A DNA stretch of 64,000 nt from SpSt-501 sp037481615. Lineage in GTDB: Bacteria > Desulfobacterota > Desulfobacteria > Desulfobacterales > SpSt-501. Location of the stretch: assembly GCA_037481615.1 (NCBI GenBank), contig JBBFLI010000006.1; one strand, given 5' to 3'. The position numbers and the translations under genes were made by a program. The first letter of the stretch is position 1. Every line of letters begins with the position of its first letter. Shown here one piece after another: positions 53,510 to 62,169 of this stretch. Under the pieces are notes generated by a model, which worked only from the letters and a program-made list of their open reading frames with translations, made no database searches and was not told where the DNA came from.

Positions 53510-54103
53510 TCACTTCTTGAAAATGTCGGTCTGGGTGATGTTCATGAAACGCAAAGCCTTACCCTCTTCCTTATAGTAGATCCGCACCTCGTCCCCCGCC
53601 GCCCAGGTCGACTCGGGCCATTCCAAGTACTCTTCCGGCACCGTGATCGTTTCGAGAATCTTCTGGCGCGCCGAGTAGAGGGTGATCGTCTTTTTCTCCT
53701 TGTCGATGATGGGGAACGTTTTGCCCTTCACGAGCGGGTCGTTGCGGTCGACGCCGGTCTTCTTGTCGATCGGCTTGAAGTCGATCCAGAGGAAGTTTTT
53801 GGTTTTGGGGTTGTAGATCTTGAGTTGGTTTTTATCGGCGTCGAGTTTCAGCCGCCCCCCGGCCTGGGGCAGCGGACCCGTCTCGGCCGGGTCTTCGGGC
53901 AGAGCGTAGGTGAGCGGCGGCAGGTAGGAGTAATCCGGGTTGAGCGCGTCGTTTTTCACGTCCCGGATGATGGTGACGAGCCTCTTTCCAGCGTCGAATT
54001 CGACCACCCGGCCCTGGTCGACCTTTCCCCCCTCGGCGCATCCCAGGACGAGGGCCAGGGGCAGAACGAAAAGAAGCGACAACCACAAGAATTTCTTGGA
54101 CAT
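53510..54103 (-). CDS. Lipoprotein of the TauE operon (DUF4881-like)
   Basis: 197 residues with a lipoprotein signal: hydrophobic 7-20 and lipobox LVLGC with Cys22, so exported and lipid-anchored. The mature part is a beta-rich domain with repeated charged segments (VVEFDAGKRLVTIIRDV; YNPKTKNFLWIDFKPIDKK; WAAGDEVRIYYKEEG). It resembles the uncharacterised DUF4881 lipoproteins of sulfate reducers, though I cannot confirm this. Lies 32 bp downstream of the TauE gene. Confidence 0.7.
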   Translation of the reverse strand: MSKKFLWLSLLFVLPLALVLGCAEGGKVDQGRVVEFDAGKRLVTIIRDVKNDALNPDYSYLPPLTYALPEDPAETGPLPQAGGRLKLDADKNQLKIYNPKTKNFLWIDFKPIDKKTGVDRNDPLVKGKTFPIIDKEKKTITLYSARQKILETITVPEEYLEWPESTWAAGDEVRIYYKEEGKALRFMNITQTDIFKK

Positions 54104-54135
54104 AGTTCCTCCTTGGCGGACGACCGGTACCACGG

Positions 54136-55194
54136 TCAGGCCGTTTTGCCCTTCTTCATGGCCACTTCCCGTGCAGCCCCCTGGACCATCTTGATCGTGA
54201 TGTAGGCCGACATCGCGGCCACGAGCCCCAGGATGAGAATAGTCGCGCTCACGTCGCAGATGGTGTAGAGCGCCGGGTAATAGGTCGGGATCAGCTTGAG
54301 CAGGACGGAGATGAAGCAGCCGACGACGGCCAGGCCGAAAGCGATGCGGATGCCGTAGCCCTTGATGTACTTGGTCGCCACCGAGCCGACTTGTGCCCCG
54401 ATCGCGGCCCCGACGAGCATGATGATCGCGGCCACGAGTTCGGTCCGACCCTTGTAGGTGTAGGATGCCGCCCCGTAGAGGCCGGAAATCATGACCTCGA
54501 AGAGATCGGTCCCGACCGCCACATGGGTCGGGCAGCCGACGAGGTAGATGAGGGCCGGCATGCGGATCAGGCCGCCGCCGATCCCCAGAATTCCCGCCAG
54601 CCAGCCGGTGAAGAAGGAGACGAGGATCGGCAGCCAGGCCGAGCAGGTGATCCCGGCTTGTTTGAAGGTGATCATCGGGGGGATCTTGATCTTGTGCAGG
54701 GTCTTGTGCCACTCGAGGCCGGTGGCGAGCTTGTCCACCTCTTTTCCGGCCGCAAGGGCTTCCCTTTCTTTGCGGCGCCGCTTGGCGATGTCGGCGAAGA
54801 CCATCCAGGCGATCAGGGCGAGCAGCGCGAGGTACATCCAGCGCACCACCGGCCCGACGATGCCGATGCGCTCGAGCCACATGATCATCTGCGCGCCGAC
54901 CTCGAAGCCGACCACGGTCCCCACCAGCATGATCATGCCCAGCTTGTAGTCGACGTTACCGAATTTGCCGTGCCGCATGGTGGAGATGAGCGATTTGCCT
55001 GCCATGTGGGCGATGTCGGTCCCGATGGCAAAGGCCATCGGAAAACCCAGAATGTTCAAACCGGGGGTTACCATCCAGGCCCCGCCCATGCCGAAGAAGC
55101 CGCCGATCACTCCCACGCCGACGCCCAGGATGATGAGCCCGGGCCAGAAGATCTTGACGCCCGCGATGGGCATGAGGACATAGAGCCAATCCAT
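54136..55194 (-). CDS. TauE/SafE-family sulfite/organosulfonate exporter
   Basis: 352 residues from ATG 55194, preferred over a TTG at 55200 because GGAG lies 8 bp upstream. About eight membrane helices in two inverted halves, each beginning with the glycine-rich GxxGGxxGxGGG motif (GVIGGFFGMGGAWMVTP and GILGIGGGLIRMPALIYL). A basic cytoplasmic loop of about 65 residues separates the halves. TSUP proteins export sulfite, sulfoacetate or other anions; sulfite is a plausible substrate beside a Dsr metabolism. Confidence 0.9.
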   Translation of the reverse strand: MDWLYVLMPIAGVKIFWPGLIILGVGVGVIGGFFGMGGAWMVTPGLNILGFPMAFAIGTDIAHMAGKSLISTMRHGKFGNVDYKLGMIMLVGTVVGFEVGAQMIMWLERIGIVGPVVRWMYLALLALIAWMVFADIAKRRRKEREALAAGKEVDKLATGLEWHKTLHKIKIPPMITFKQAGITCSAWLPILVSFFTGWLAGILGIGGGLIRMPALIYLVGCPTHVAVGTDLFEVMISGLYGAASYTYKGRTELVAAIIMLVGAAIGAQVGSVATKYIKGYGIRIAFGLAVVGCFISVLLKLIPTYYPALYTICDVSATILILGLVAAMSAYITIKMVQGAAREVAMKKGKTA

Positions 55195-55251
55195 GCGCAA
55201 TCTCCTTTCTTTCGCCGTCCCGAGGGCCCTGCGCCGGAACGGCGGCTTTCT

Positions 55252-55545
55252 TCAGTGCTCGGCCAGGTCGCGCGAGGACAGATCGATCCCCACAAAGTGC
55301 ATCACCAGGTCGGCGAGAAGGCCGAATATGACACCGACCACGGGAATGATGATGACGGTCAATAGGGTGAAGTAAGCGTGGCTCTCGTTGTAGAGGTTGG
55401 CCCACCAGGCCATGATGCCGCTGAGCTTGCGCGAATCGGCGACGATCACGATCGGCTGTCCGCCGCCGCCGCCGGCGGCGAGCGCGGCTTGGGCGGATAG
55501 GCTGAACACGGTGAATGCGATCCAGATCCGCTTCATGAGCTGCAT
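55252..55545 (-). CDS. Small exported membrane protein leading the TauE operon
   Basis: 97 residues from ATG 55545 (AGGAGG 9 bp upstream). A signal peptide (1-23, ending ALA) is followed by a Gly-rich linker and one strong membrane helix (about 60-83, TVIIIPVVGVIFGLLADLVM). No family recognised. It is the first gene after the sigma-54 promoter and 57 bp upstream of the TauE gene. Confidence 0.65.
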   Translation of the reverse strand: MQLMKRIWIAFTVFSLSAQAALAAGGGGGQPIVIVADSRKLSGIMAWWANLYNESHAYFTLLTVIIIPVVGVIFGLLADLVMHFVGIDLSSRDLAEH

Positions 55546-55607
55546 GCCTTGATTCCTCCTTTCAGGCGGAGATGGGGTTAAGAAACCCAAGTCGTTGCGC
55601 CTTTGAG

Positions 55608-55623
55608 AGCAAGGTATGTGCCA
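55608..55623 (-). promoter_or_regulatory. Sigma-54 (-24/-12) promoter of the TauE operon
   Basis: Minus strand TGGCAC (complement of 55618-55623), 5-bp spacer, TTGCT (complement of 55608-55612). This matches the sigma-54 consensus TGGCAC-N5-TTGCW, including the invariant GG and GC at correct spacing. Transcription would start near 55597, about 50 bp before the first gene of the operon. Confidence 0.85.
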
Positions 55624-55674
55624 ACGATCTGGCAACGGTAAGCAGCCTGTTTCCACTTGATTTTTTTTTGCGTG

Positions 55675-55702
55675 TGCACGATGATGAAATCCGGTTGCAC
55701 GA
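55675..55702. promoter_or_regulatory. TGCACGA direct repeats, candidate activator site
   Basis: TGCACGA at 55675-55681 and again at 55696-55702, start to start 21 bp, i.e. two helical turns. They lie 52-84 bp upstream of the -24 element on the side expected for an upstream activating sequence of the divergent regulator. The first copy is part of the palindrome CGTGTGCACG. Confidence 0.4.
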
Positions 55703-55742
55703 ATAGACGGCCTTTTTGCATCTTGCGGACCCTGTTTTTGCC

Positions 55743-58187
55743 ATGCGCTGGCTGAGAGGCGAAACCCCCGATTCGAGCTTTGAAAGGCTGCTGAACGCAA
55801 TCTTGAAAAGCAGCCTGAAAACACGCATGCTGCTCTGCCTCGTACCGCCGGTGATCCTCCTCATGGTCGTTACCGGGTATTTTACCTATTCGGTTTCCAG
55901 ACAATTCATTAACCAGGCGCTTGAACGCTCCGCGATTCTTGAAACCCTCCTGTTGCGCAATGAACTGGAACATCTGCTCGACCGATATCGCGAAGACCTG
56001 ACCGATATGGCGACCAGACCCATCCAGGAGGAAACGTTACGACGTTATTTGGAAAAATCGGCGGAACGAGGTGGTGATGATTTTTGCGGGATTGCCTATC
56101 TATCGCGAAAAACTCCGGATCATCTGGTCTATTTGGCAAATGAAAAGCGCATCGTGCCGGCGGATGCGGAATCCATTAAGCCGAGCTTGCTTGCGTTCTT
56201 TGAAACTCTGAAAAATCTGCATCCGGGTCAGGTCTCGTTTTCTCCGCTCACGGAAATGGAGTTTCCGTTTCCTGAGCCCGAGAACCAGAACCAGCGCCTC
56301 ACGCGGCAAGTCTTCTGGTTGGCCACTGCCGCGCTCAGAAGTCCGGAGGAGGATCGGGGCTATCTCCTTCTTATGCTCAACGCGCGCCGCTTGAGGAATC
56401 TGCTTTCGCGGCACAACGCGTTCGATTCCGAGGCCAGAGGTTTCCCGCGGACGCCGGGAGTCCGCTTTTTCTATTTTTTCGATGCCGAGGGCTGGGTCCT
56501 CTTCGAATCGGAGCCGCCGGAGATGTTTTCGGCGGAGCTCGCCACCCATCAGGTACGCGCCGGATTCAGCGGCACGCTCGGCAGAAAGGGCCAACCTTTC
56601 GCATTCCGTCCGGATTCCACCGTCGCAACCTACTGGACCATGGTGGAAGACGTGATGAGGGGCAAGCACGGGGTCATCGGTCTTCCGCCGCCCCCTTCCG
56701 GGTCCTTCGGCGGGAGCCATTTCCTCGCCTATGCGCCGGTGCGCTTTCGCAGCAGCCCGGCGGCCGAGCCGCAGCCGATCGCGGGCCTGGCTTTCCAGGA
56801 CGTGAGCCGCCTTTCCGCGGCCGCCGGATACCGGCACATCGACCTCATGCTCACGATCACGGCCGCCTCAGCCCTCTTCGTGGGGGCGCTGATCTATTGG
56901 ATCGGCCGCATCCTCACCCGGCCGATCCTGCGTCTGGCCGATGCCGTTTCGAAGCTTGACGATGAGCTGAGGCCCGTGCGGCTTCCCTACCGCGGCAGGG
57001 AAATCGCCATCCTGCAGGAGGCGATCAACCGGCTGATCGCGGATCTACAGAGGCACCTCGAGGAGCTGCGGCGGAAAGACCGCGCCCTTCGTGACGCGGG
57101 GTTGAAGAGGGAGGCCCGTCTGGAGTTCCCCCCGACGGATGCCGCTTCCGACCCGGTTGCCGCGATCGTCGGCCGCGGCGCGCGGGTGGAGCGGCTCAAG
57201 GCCGAGATCGTGAAGGCCTCCCAGGTCGACTACGATGTCCTGATCCTGGGGGAGACCGGCTCGGGCAAACAGCTCGCGGCGGAGGCGATCCACCGCCTGA
57301 GCGCGCGGGCCGCCGGCCCCTTCGTTTCGATCAACTGCGGGGCCCTGGACGAGAACCTGCTTCTCGACACCCTCTTCGGGCACGTGCGGGGGGCGTTCAC
57401 CGAGGCCAAGGCCGACCGCAAGGGCGCCTTCCTCGAAGCCGACGGCGGGACCCTCTTTCTCGACGAGGTGCAGGTGGCCTCACCGCGCGTGCAGCAGGCG
57501 TTGCTTCGTGCGCTTGCCGAGCGCAAGATCAAGCCGCTCGGAAGCGACCGCGAAACCGCCGTGGACGTGCGCTTGGTCGCGGCGAGCAACGCCGACCTCG
57601 AAGCGTTGATCCGGCGGGGGGAGTTCCGGGAGGACCTCTATTTCCGCCTGAAGGTGATCACCCTGCACACCGTCCCCCTGCGCGAGCAGCGGGAGAACAT
57701 TCCCCTGCTCGTACGCCATTTCCTCGATCGCGAGGAGAAACGGACCGGCCGGACGGGCCTGGGGTTGAGCCGGGGGGCGCTCGCCAAGCTGAAGCGGCAC
57801 GACTGGCCGGGAAACGTGCGCGAACTGCAGAATTGCCTCATGCGCGCCGTGGTCATGGCCGAAGGGCCCCTGATCCAGGCCGAGGATATTCCGCTGGCCG
57901 TGCCGGGCTGGGAGGAGGACCCGGGGGAATCCGCGGCGGAAGAAGAGCGGCGCGAGGAAGCCCCCTCGCCGGCGGCCGAGGGGCTCAACGCCCGGCAGAT
58001 GCGGGCGTGGCCCGTGATCCTCGCCGAGGGGCGGATCACCCGCAGCCGCTATCAGGAGATCGTCGGCGACCTCCCCGTGCGCACGGCCATCTACGATCTG
58101 CAGGACCTGGTGGCCCGGGGGTTGCTCCGCAAGGCGGGCAAGGGCCCGGCCACCCACTACCTGCCGGTTCCGCCCCGTCGCCGGTAG
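55743..58187 (+). CDS. Membrane-anchored sigma-54-dependent activator
   Basis: 814 residues from ATG 55743. Helix 1 (about 30-51), an extracytoplasmic sensor of about 310 residues, helix 2 (about 366-388), HAMP, then the AAA+ domain from about 480: Walker A GETGSGKQ (502), sigma-54 loop GAFTEA (550, versus GAFTGA), Walker B GGTLFLDE and R-finger region. Instead of a Fis-type HTH, the C-terminus is a winged-helix-like segment (RITRSRYQEIVGD...LVARGLLRKAGKG). Diverges from the TauE operon and its sigma-54 promoter, so it probably activates it. Base composition of the first third is visibly lower in GC than the rest. Confidence 0.88.
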   Translation: MRWLRGETPDSSFERLLNAILKSSLKTRMLLCLVPPVILLMVVTGYFTYSVSRQFINQALERSAILETLLLRNELEHLLDRYREDLTDMATRPIQEETLRRYLEKSAERGGDDFCGIAYLSRKTPDHLVYLANEKRIVPADAESIKPSLLAFFETLKNLHPGQVSFSPLTEMEFPFPEPENQNQRLTRQVFWLATAALRSPEEDRGYLLLMLNARRLRNLLSRHNAFDSEARGFPRTPGVRFFYFFDAEGWVLFESEPPEMFSAELATHQVRAGFSGTLGRKGQPFAFRPDSTVATYWTMVEDVMRGKHGVIGLPPPPSGSFGGSHFLAYAPVRFRSSPAAEPQPIAGLAFQDVSRLSAAAGYRHIDLMLTITAASALFVGALIYWIGRILTRPILRLADAVSKLDDELRPVRLPYRGREIAILQEAINRLIADLQRHLEELRRKDRALRDAGLKREARLEFPPTDAASDPVAAIVGRGARVERLKAEIVKASQVDYDVLILGETGSGKQLAAEAIHRLSARAAGPFVSINCGALDENLLLDTLFGHVRGAFTEAKADRKGAFLEADGGTLFLDEVQVASPRVQQALLRALAERKIKPLGSDRETAVDVRLVAASNADLEALIRRGEFREDLYFRLKVITLHTVPLREQRENIPLLVRHFLDREEKRTGRTGLGLSRGALAKLKRHDWPGNVRELQNCLMRAVVMAEGPLIQAEDIPLAVPGWEEDPGESAAEEERREEAPSPAAEGLNARQMRAWPVILAEGRITRSRYQEIVGDLPVRTAIYDLQDLVARGLLRKAGKGPATHYLPVPPRRR

Positions 58188-58201
58188 GCTGCCGACGAGG
58201 T

Positions 58202-59920
58202 TCAGGAAACCTCGAGGCTGAAAGCCCGCGAGCGCCGCCTTCCGACCAGGGCGGCGGTCACGACCAACGCGGTCGAAATCCCGATCATCACGATCCCCAG
58301 CGCGGCGAGCCTGCCCCACAACCCGTCCTCGGAAAAGCGCAAAATCTGTACGGCGAGCACCTCGGTCCCCGGCCGGGAGAGCACGACGGAGAGCGAAAGC
58401 TCGCGGACGAACATCGTGGCCATGAGGATCCAGCCGGAAACGATCCCGGGGACGAGCAGGGGCAGAACGATGCGCCGCAGGGTGGTGAGCCGGCCCGCCC
58501 CGCAGACGCGCGAGGACTCCTCGAGGTGGCTGTGGATCTGGACGAGGGCGCTCGTGAGCGGCCGGATGCCGTAGGGGAGATAGGTGGCGATGTAGCCGAT
58601 GAGGAGCGCCCAGAGCGTGCCGTAGAGGGGGGTGAGGACGAAGAACCACAGGAACCCCACGCCGATCACGATCCCCGGGAACGAGAAGGAGAGAAAGCTC
58701 AGGGATTCCAGGATGCCCGAGGCGGTGGACCGCACGCGCACGATCACCCAGGAGACGAAGAAAGAAAGGATCATCCCGAGGGACGCCCCGCCGACGCCGA
58801 GGAGGAGGCTGTTGCGCAGCGAGAGGATCGAGAGGGGATCGGCGAGGACGATGCGCCAGTTCTTGAGGCTCATGAGGGCGAAGGCCCTCTCGCCGGGGAT
58901 CATCGAATAGGGAAGGAGCGAGACATAGCCGAGCACGAGCACCGGGAGCACGATCAAAACGAAGGAGAGCAGGCCGACGGCGGCCAGCAGCGGGATCTTC
59001 GCCCCTTTCAGCTCGAGGGTCGAGGGCCGGAAGCCGCGGCCGGAGACGGTGACGAAGCGCTCCCCCGAAGCCGTCAGGCGGCGGTAGAGGACGACGAGAA
59101 CGATCGAGGCGGCGAGCGCGCTCGTGCCCACCGCGGCGGCCTGCCCGTAATCCGGGGAAAAGCCGGTGGCGACCAGGCGATAGATGTGCGAGGCGAGGAC
59201 GTAGATCCGGCCGGGGATCCCGATGACCGAGGGGACGGCGAAGGAGGCGAGGCTGCGCACGATGACCAGGATGAACGCCGCCAGGATGGCCGGCCGCAGC
59301 ACCGGGAGGGTCACCCGGAAGAAGGTGCGCCAGGGCGAAGCGCCGCAGACGCGGGAGGATTCCTCGAGGGTGGCATCGAAGGCCGAGAGCGCCGGGGCGA
59401 GGACCAGGTAGGCGATGGGCAGGTCGAGCAAGGCTTCGACGAGGATCATCCCCGGAAGGGTGTAGATGTTGAACGGGGAGGAAGAAAGCCCCAGGACCTC
59501 CCGCAAGAGCAGGTTGAGCAGCCCGTTGGTGGGATTGAGCAGCAGCACCCAGCTCACGCAGAAGAGAATGTGGGGGATCATCATGGGGACGATCGAAACG
59601 ACGCGGAAGAGAAACTTGCCCGGCAGGTTCGTCCGCGTGTTGAGGTAGGCGAGAAAGAGGGCGAGCAGCGTGGAAACCGTCGCCGAACCCACGGTGAAGA
59701 CGAAGGTGTTGCAGAGGATGACGGCGAAGCCCGGGTCCCCATAAGCCGCGCGGTACTTGGCGAGCGTGAGGCGGCCGAACGCGCCCAGCCCTTCGGTGAA
59801 ACTGCCCAGCAGGAGCAGGGCGACCGGGCAGATCGTGAGCCCCCCGACGAGAAGGAGCAGGCCGAGGGTCAACGGCCGGTTGTTTTCGCCGTCCCTGCGC
59901 GGCCGCGGGGAATTCCTCAT
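58202..59920 (-). CDS. ABC transporter permease, FbpB/ThiP-type tandem
   Basis: 572 residues: two fused permease halves, each with about six helices and an EAA loop; the sequence LEESSRVCGA occurs in both loops (about 200 and 475), showing internal duplication. This layout is that of ferric iron (FbpB) and related importers. The start overlaps the ATPase gene stop. Works with the ATPase and binding protein encoded upstream. Confidence 0.9.
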   Translation of the reverse strand: MRNSPRPRRDGENNRPLTLGLLLLVGGLTICPVALLLLGSFTEGLGAFGRLTLAKYRAAYGDPGFAVILCNTFVFTVGSATVSTLLALFLAYLNTRTNLPGKFLFRVVSIVPMMIPHILFCVSWVLLLNPTNGLLNLLLREVLGLSSSPFNIYTLPGMILVEALLDLPIAYLVLAPALSAFDATLEESSRVCGASPWRTFFRVTLPVLRPAILAAFILVIVRSLASFAVPSVIGIPGRIYVLASHIYRLVATGFSPDYGQAAAVGTSALAASIVLVVLYRRLTASGERFVTVSGRGFRPSTLELKGAKIPLLAAVGLLSFVLIVLPVLVLGYVSLLPYSMIPGERAFALMSLKNWRIVLADPLSILSLRNSLLLGVGGASLGMILSFFVSWVIVRVRSTASGILESLSFLSFSFPGIVIGVGFLWFFVLTPLYGTLWALLIGYIATYLPYGIRPLTSALVQIHSHLEESSRVCGAGRLTTLRRIVLPLLVPGIVSGWILMATMFVRELSLSVVLSRPGTEVLAVQILRFSEDGLWGRLAALGIVMIGISTALVVTAALVGRRRSRAFSLEVS

Positions 59921-61005
59921 GGCGCGAGCAGAACCGCCTCCCGGGGCGCAAAGCCGAGATCGATCACGATCCCCTCATCGAACCGGCTGGCGGCGGGCAT
60001 CTGCACGAGGAGCCGTTTTTCACCGACGCGGATCTCTCCCTCGCAGGCTTCCCCCACGAAGAGCAGGGATTCGATCGTCCCCCGCAGACGGTTGACGTCT
60101 TCCTCGGCCGCGGGGGGCAGCAGACGGAGATTTTCGGGCCGGATGCACACCGTCACCGCGGAGCCGGGGCCCAGGCCTTCGCGGGCGGCGCAGCGCAACG
60201 GGCCGATTTCGGAATCGACGAGCGCGAGATCCCCTTGCCGGTCGCGGATGCGGCCTTCGATCAGGTTCGCCCGGCCGATGAAATCGGCCACGAAACGGCG
60301 GGCGGACTGGAAGTAGATCTCCCGCGGCGTGCCGACCTCGAGAATGCGGCCGTCTTTCATGACCGCGATGCGGTCGGACAGGGAGAGCGCCTCCGTGCGG
60401 TCATGGGTCACGTAGACGGCCGTGATGTGAAGCCGCGAGAGAAAGGCGCGGAGTTCCTTGCGCGTTTCCTCGCGCAGTTTGGCGTCGAGGTTGGAGAGGG
60501 GCTCATCGAAGAGGATGACCCGCGGCTCCGCGACCAGCGCCCGGGCGAGCGCCACCCGCTGCTGCTGGCCGCCGGAGAGGCGGGTGGCCGGGCGGTTCTC
60601 GAGGCCGGAAAGTTGGACGAACGCGAGCACGCGCCGCACCTGCTCGCGGATCTCGTCGCGGGGCAGCCCGCGCGCCTCGAGCGGGTAGGCGACGTTCTGG
60701 AACACGCTCATGTGCGGCCAGATGGCGTAGGTCTGGAAGACCATCCCCAGGCCGCGCTTCTCCGGCGGCACGAAGATCCCCCGCTCCCGCGAAAAGACGA
60801 TCTCTCCGCCGATGGCGATCTCCCCTTCATCGGGGGCGTCCAGCCCGACGATGCAGCGCAGCAGCGTGGTCTTGCCGCAGCCGCTGGGGCCGAGCAGGGT
60901 GAAGATGGAGCGGGCCGGGATGTCGAGGCTGACGCCGTCGAGCGCCCGGATGGGCTTTCCGTGGGAGTGGAAATGCCGGCTGACGCCGTGGATGCGGATG
61001 TCCAT
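59917..61005 (-). CDS. ABC transporter ATPase, FbpC-type
   Basis: 362 residues. Walker A GPSGCGKTT, QTYAIWPHMSVFQNVAYPL (FbpC/PotA-like Q-loop), LSGGQQQRV, Walker B ILFDEPLSNLD and YVTHDRTEAL are intact. The C-terminal 120 residues form a TOBE-type domain (FIGRANLIEG). Energises the tandem permease; 4-bp overlap with it. Confidence 0.92.
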   Translation of the reverse strand: MDIRIHGVSRHFHSHGKPIRALDGVSLDIPARSIFTLLGPSGCGKTTLLRCIVGLDAPDEGEIAIGGEIVFSRERGIFVPPEKRGLGMVFQTYAIWPHMSVFQNVAYPLEARGLPRDEIREQVRRVLAFVQLSGLENRPATRLSGGQQQRVALARALVAEPRVILFDEPLSNLDAKLREETRKELRAFLSRLHITAVYVTHDRTEALSLSDRIAVMKDGRILEVGTPREIYFQSARRFVADFIGRANLIEGRIRDRQGDLALVDSEIGPLRCAAREGLGPGSAVTVCIRPENLRLLPPAAEEDVNRLRGTIESLLFVGEACEGEIRVGEKRLLVQMPAASRFDEGIVIDLGFAPREAVLLAP

Positions 61006-61074
61006 GGTCGCTTTTCCGACCCTCCCCGGCAGGCGGGACGAGCCGGCCCGCGGCCGGGGTCCGGGCCTCCCTGC

Positions 61075-62073
61075 TCAGGGGGCCGCGAAGATCTTTTTGA
61101 ATTCGGCGCCCCAGCGGCGGATCTCCTCGTCGGGCAGCTCGCGGATGGCCTCGACCCGCGCCCGTTCCATGCCCGCGATCGGGGGAAAGATGCCCGGGTG
61201 CAGGACATATTCCCCCACCTGTTCGGCGAGGATTTTCATCGCCTCCCGGGAAAGCCAGTATTCGGCGAAGAGCCGCCCGGCGTGAGGCCGGGGGGCGGCC
61301 GCGGCGAGCGCCATGGCCCGCGGCGTGCCGAAAAGCGGCTGCTCGACGCGCGCCCAGTCGAGCGGGGCCGGGGCCTTGGTCACGATGTATTTGGGCATCG
61401 AGATCCCGATCCATTTTTCGCCGCTTTCGATCGGGGCGGGGGTGGGCCCGAAGGAGGCGACGAACATCGGCCGGTTGGCGGCGAGGCCCTGGAGAAACCG
61501 CATCCACGCAGCCTCGTCGGCGAAGACCTTCTCCTTCAGCCCGACCAGCCAGGAGATGGTTGTGGCATGCGAGGAGGGGTCGGCCATCACGATCTTGTCC
61601 TTCCATTTCGGGAGGGCGAGATCCTCGTAGCGACGCGGGACATCGGAGGCCTTGACGAGCTCCTTGTTGTAGATCAGGGCGACATACTCGATGCCGAAGG
61701 TGAAGATGCGATCGTCCCGTCGCGCCCATTCGGGGTAGGCGGCGAGGGCCGCGGGGCGGTAGGCCGCGAGCACGCCCTTTTCCCTGAGCAGCTCGAGGAT
61801 CGGCAGCGGCGCCTGGAGCACGTCGGCGGAGAGCTTCCCCGCCTGGTGCTCGGTCAGCACGGTGGAGACGAACTTGGACGTGGAGAGCCGGGTGTACTCG
61901 GCGGCGACCCCGGTGGCGGCCTTGAAGGCTTCGAGGATGGGTTCCACGGCGGTGATGTTGGCGTAGAAGGCGGCCTTCTTTTCAGCCCGGGCCTTTTCGA
62001 GCAGGGCCGGGTCGGCGGCGAAGGCGGCGGAGACGGCCGCCAGCCAGGGGAGGATCCAGGCGAGCGCTTTCAT
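61075..62073 (-). CDS. Periplasmic iron-type substrate-binding protein
   Basis: 332 residues from ATG 62073, with a signal peptide (1-20, ending AFA). Type 2 periplasmic fold related to FbpA/AfuA: the N-terminal LEKARAEKKAAFYANI, TRLSTSKFVSTVLTEHQAG and FGIEYVALIYNKELV blocks are typical. The two adjacent tyrosines that bind Fe(III) in FbpA are not clearly present near the C-terminus, so another ligand (chelated iron, phosphonate-like or organic anion) is possible. Confidence 0.85.
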   Translation of the reverse strand: MKALAWILPWLAAVSAAFAADPALLEKARAEKKAAFYANITAVEPILEAFKAATGVAAEYTRLSTSKFVSTVLTEHQAGKLSADVLQAPLPILELLREKGVLAAYRPAALAAYPEWARRDDRIFTFGIEYVALIYNKELVKASDVPRRYEDLALPKWKDKIVMADPSSHATTISWLVGLKEKVFADEAAWMRFLQGLAANRPMFVASFGPTPAPIESGEKWIGISMPKYIVTKAPAPLDWARVEQPLFGTPRAMALAAAAPRPHAGRLFAEYWLSREAMKILAEQVGEYVLHPGIFPPIAGMERARVEAIRELPDEEIRRWGAEFKKIFAAP

Positions 62074-62169
62074 GGGCTTTCCCTCCTTTGCGCGCAGAGC
62101 GGGAAAACAGGCGACGGGTTTCCGGGTCAGGATACCACCGGCGGCGGGCAAAGCAAAGGACCCGGCCGC

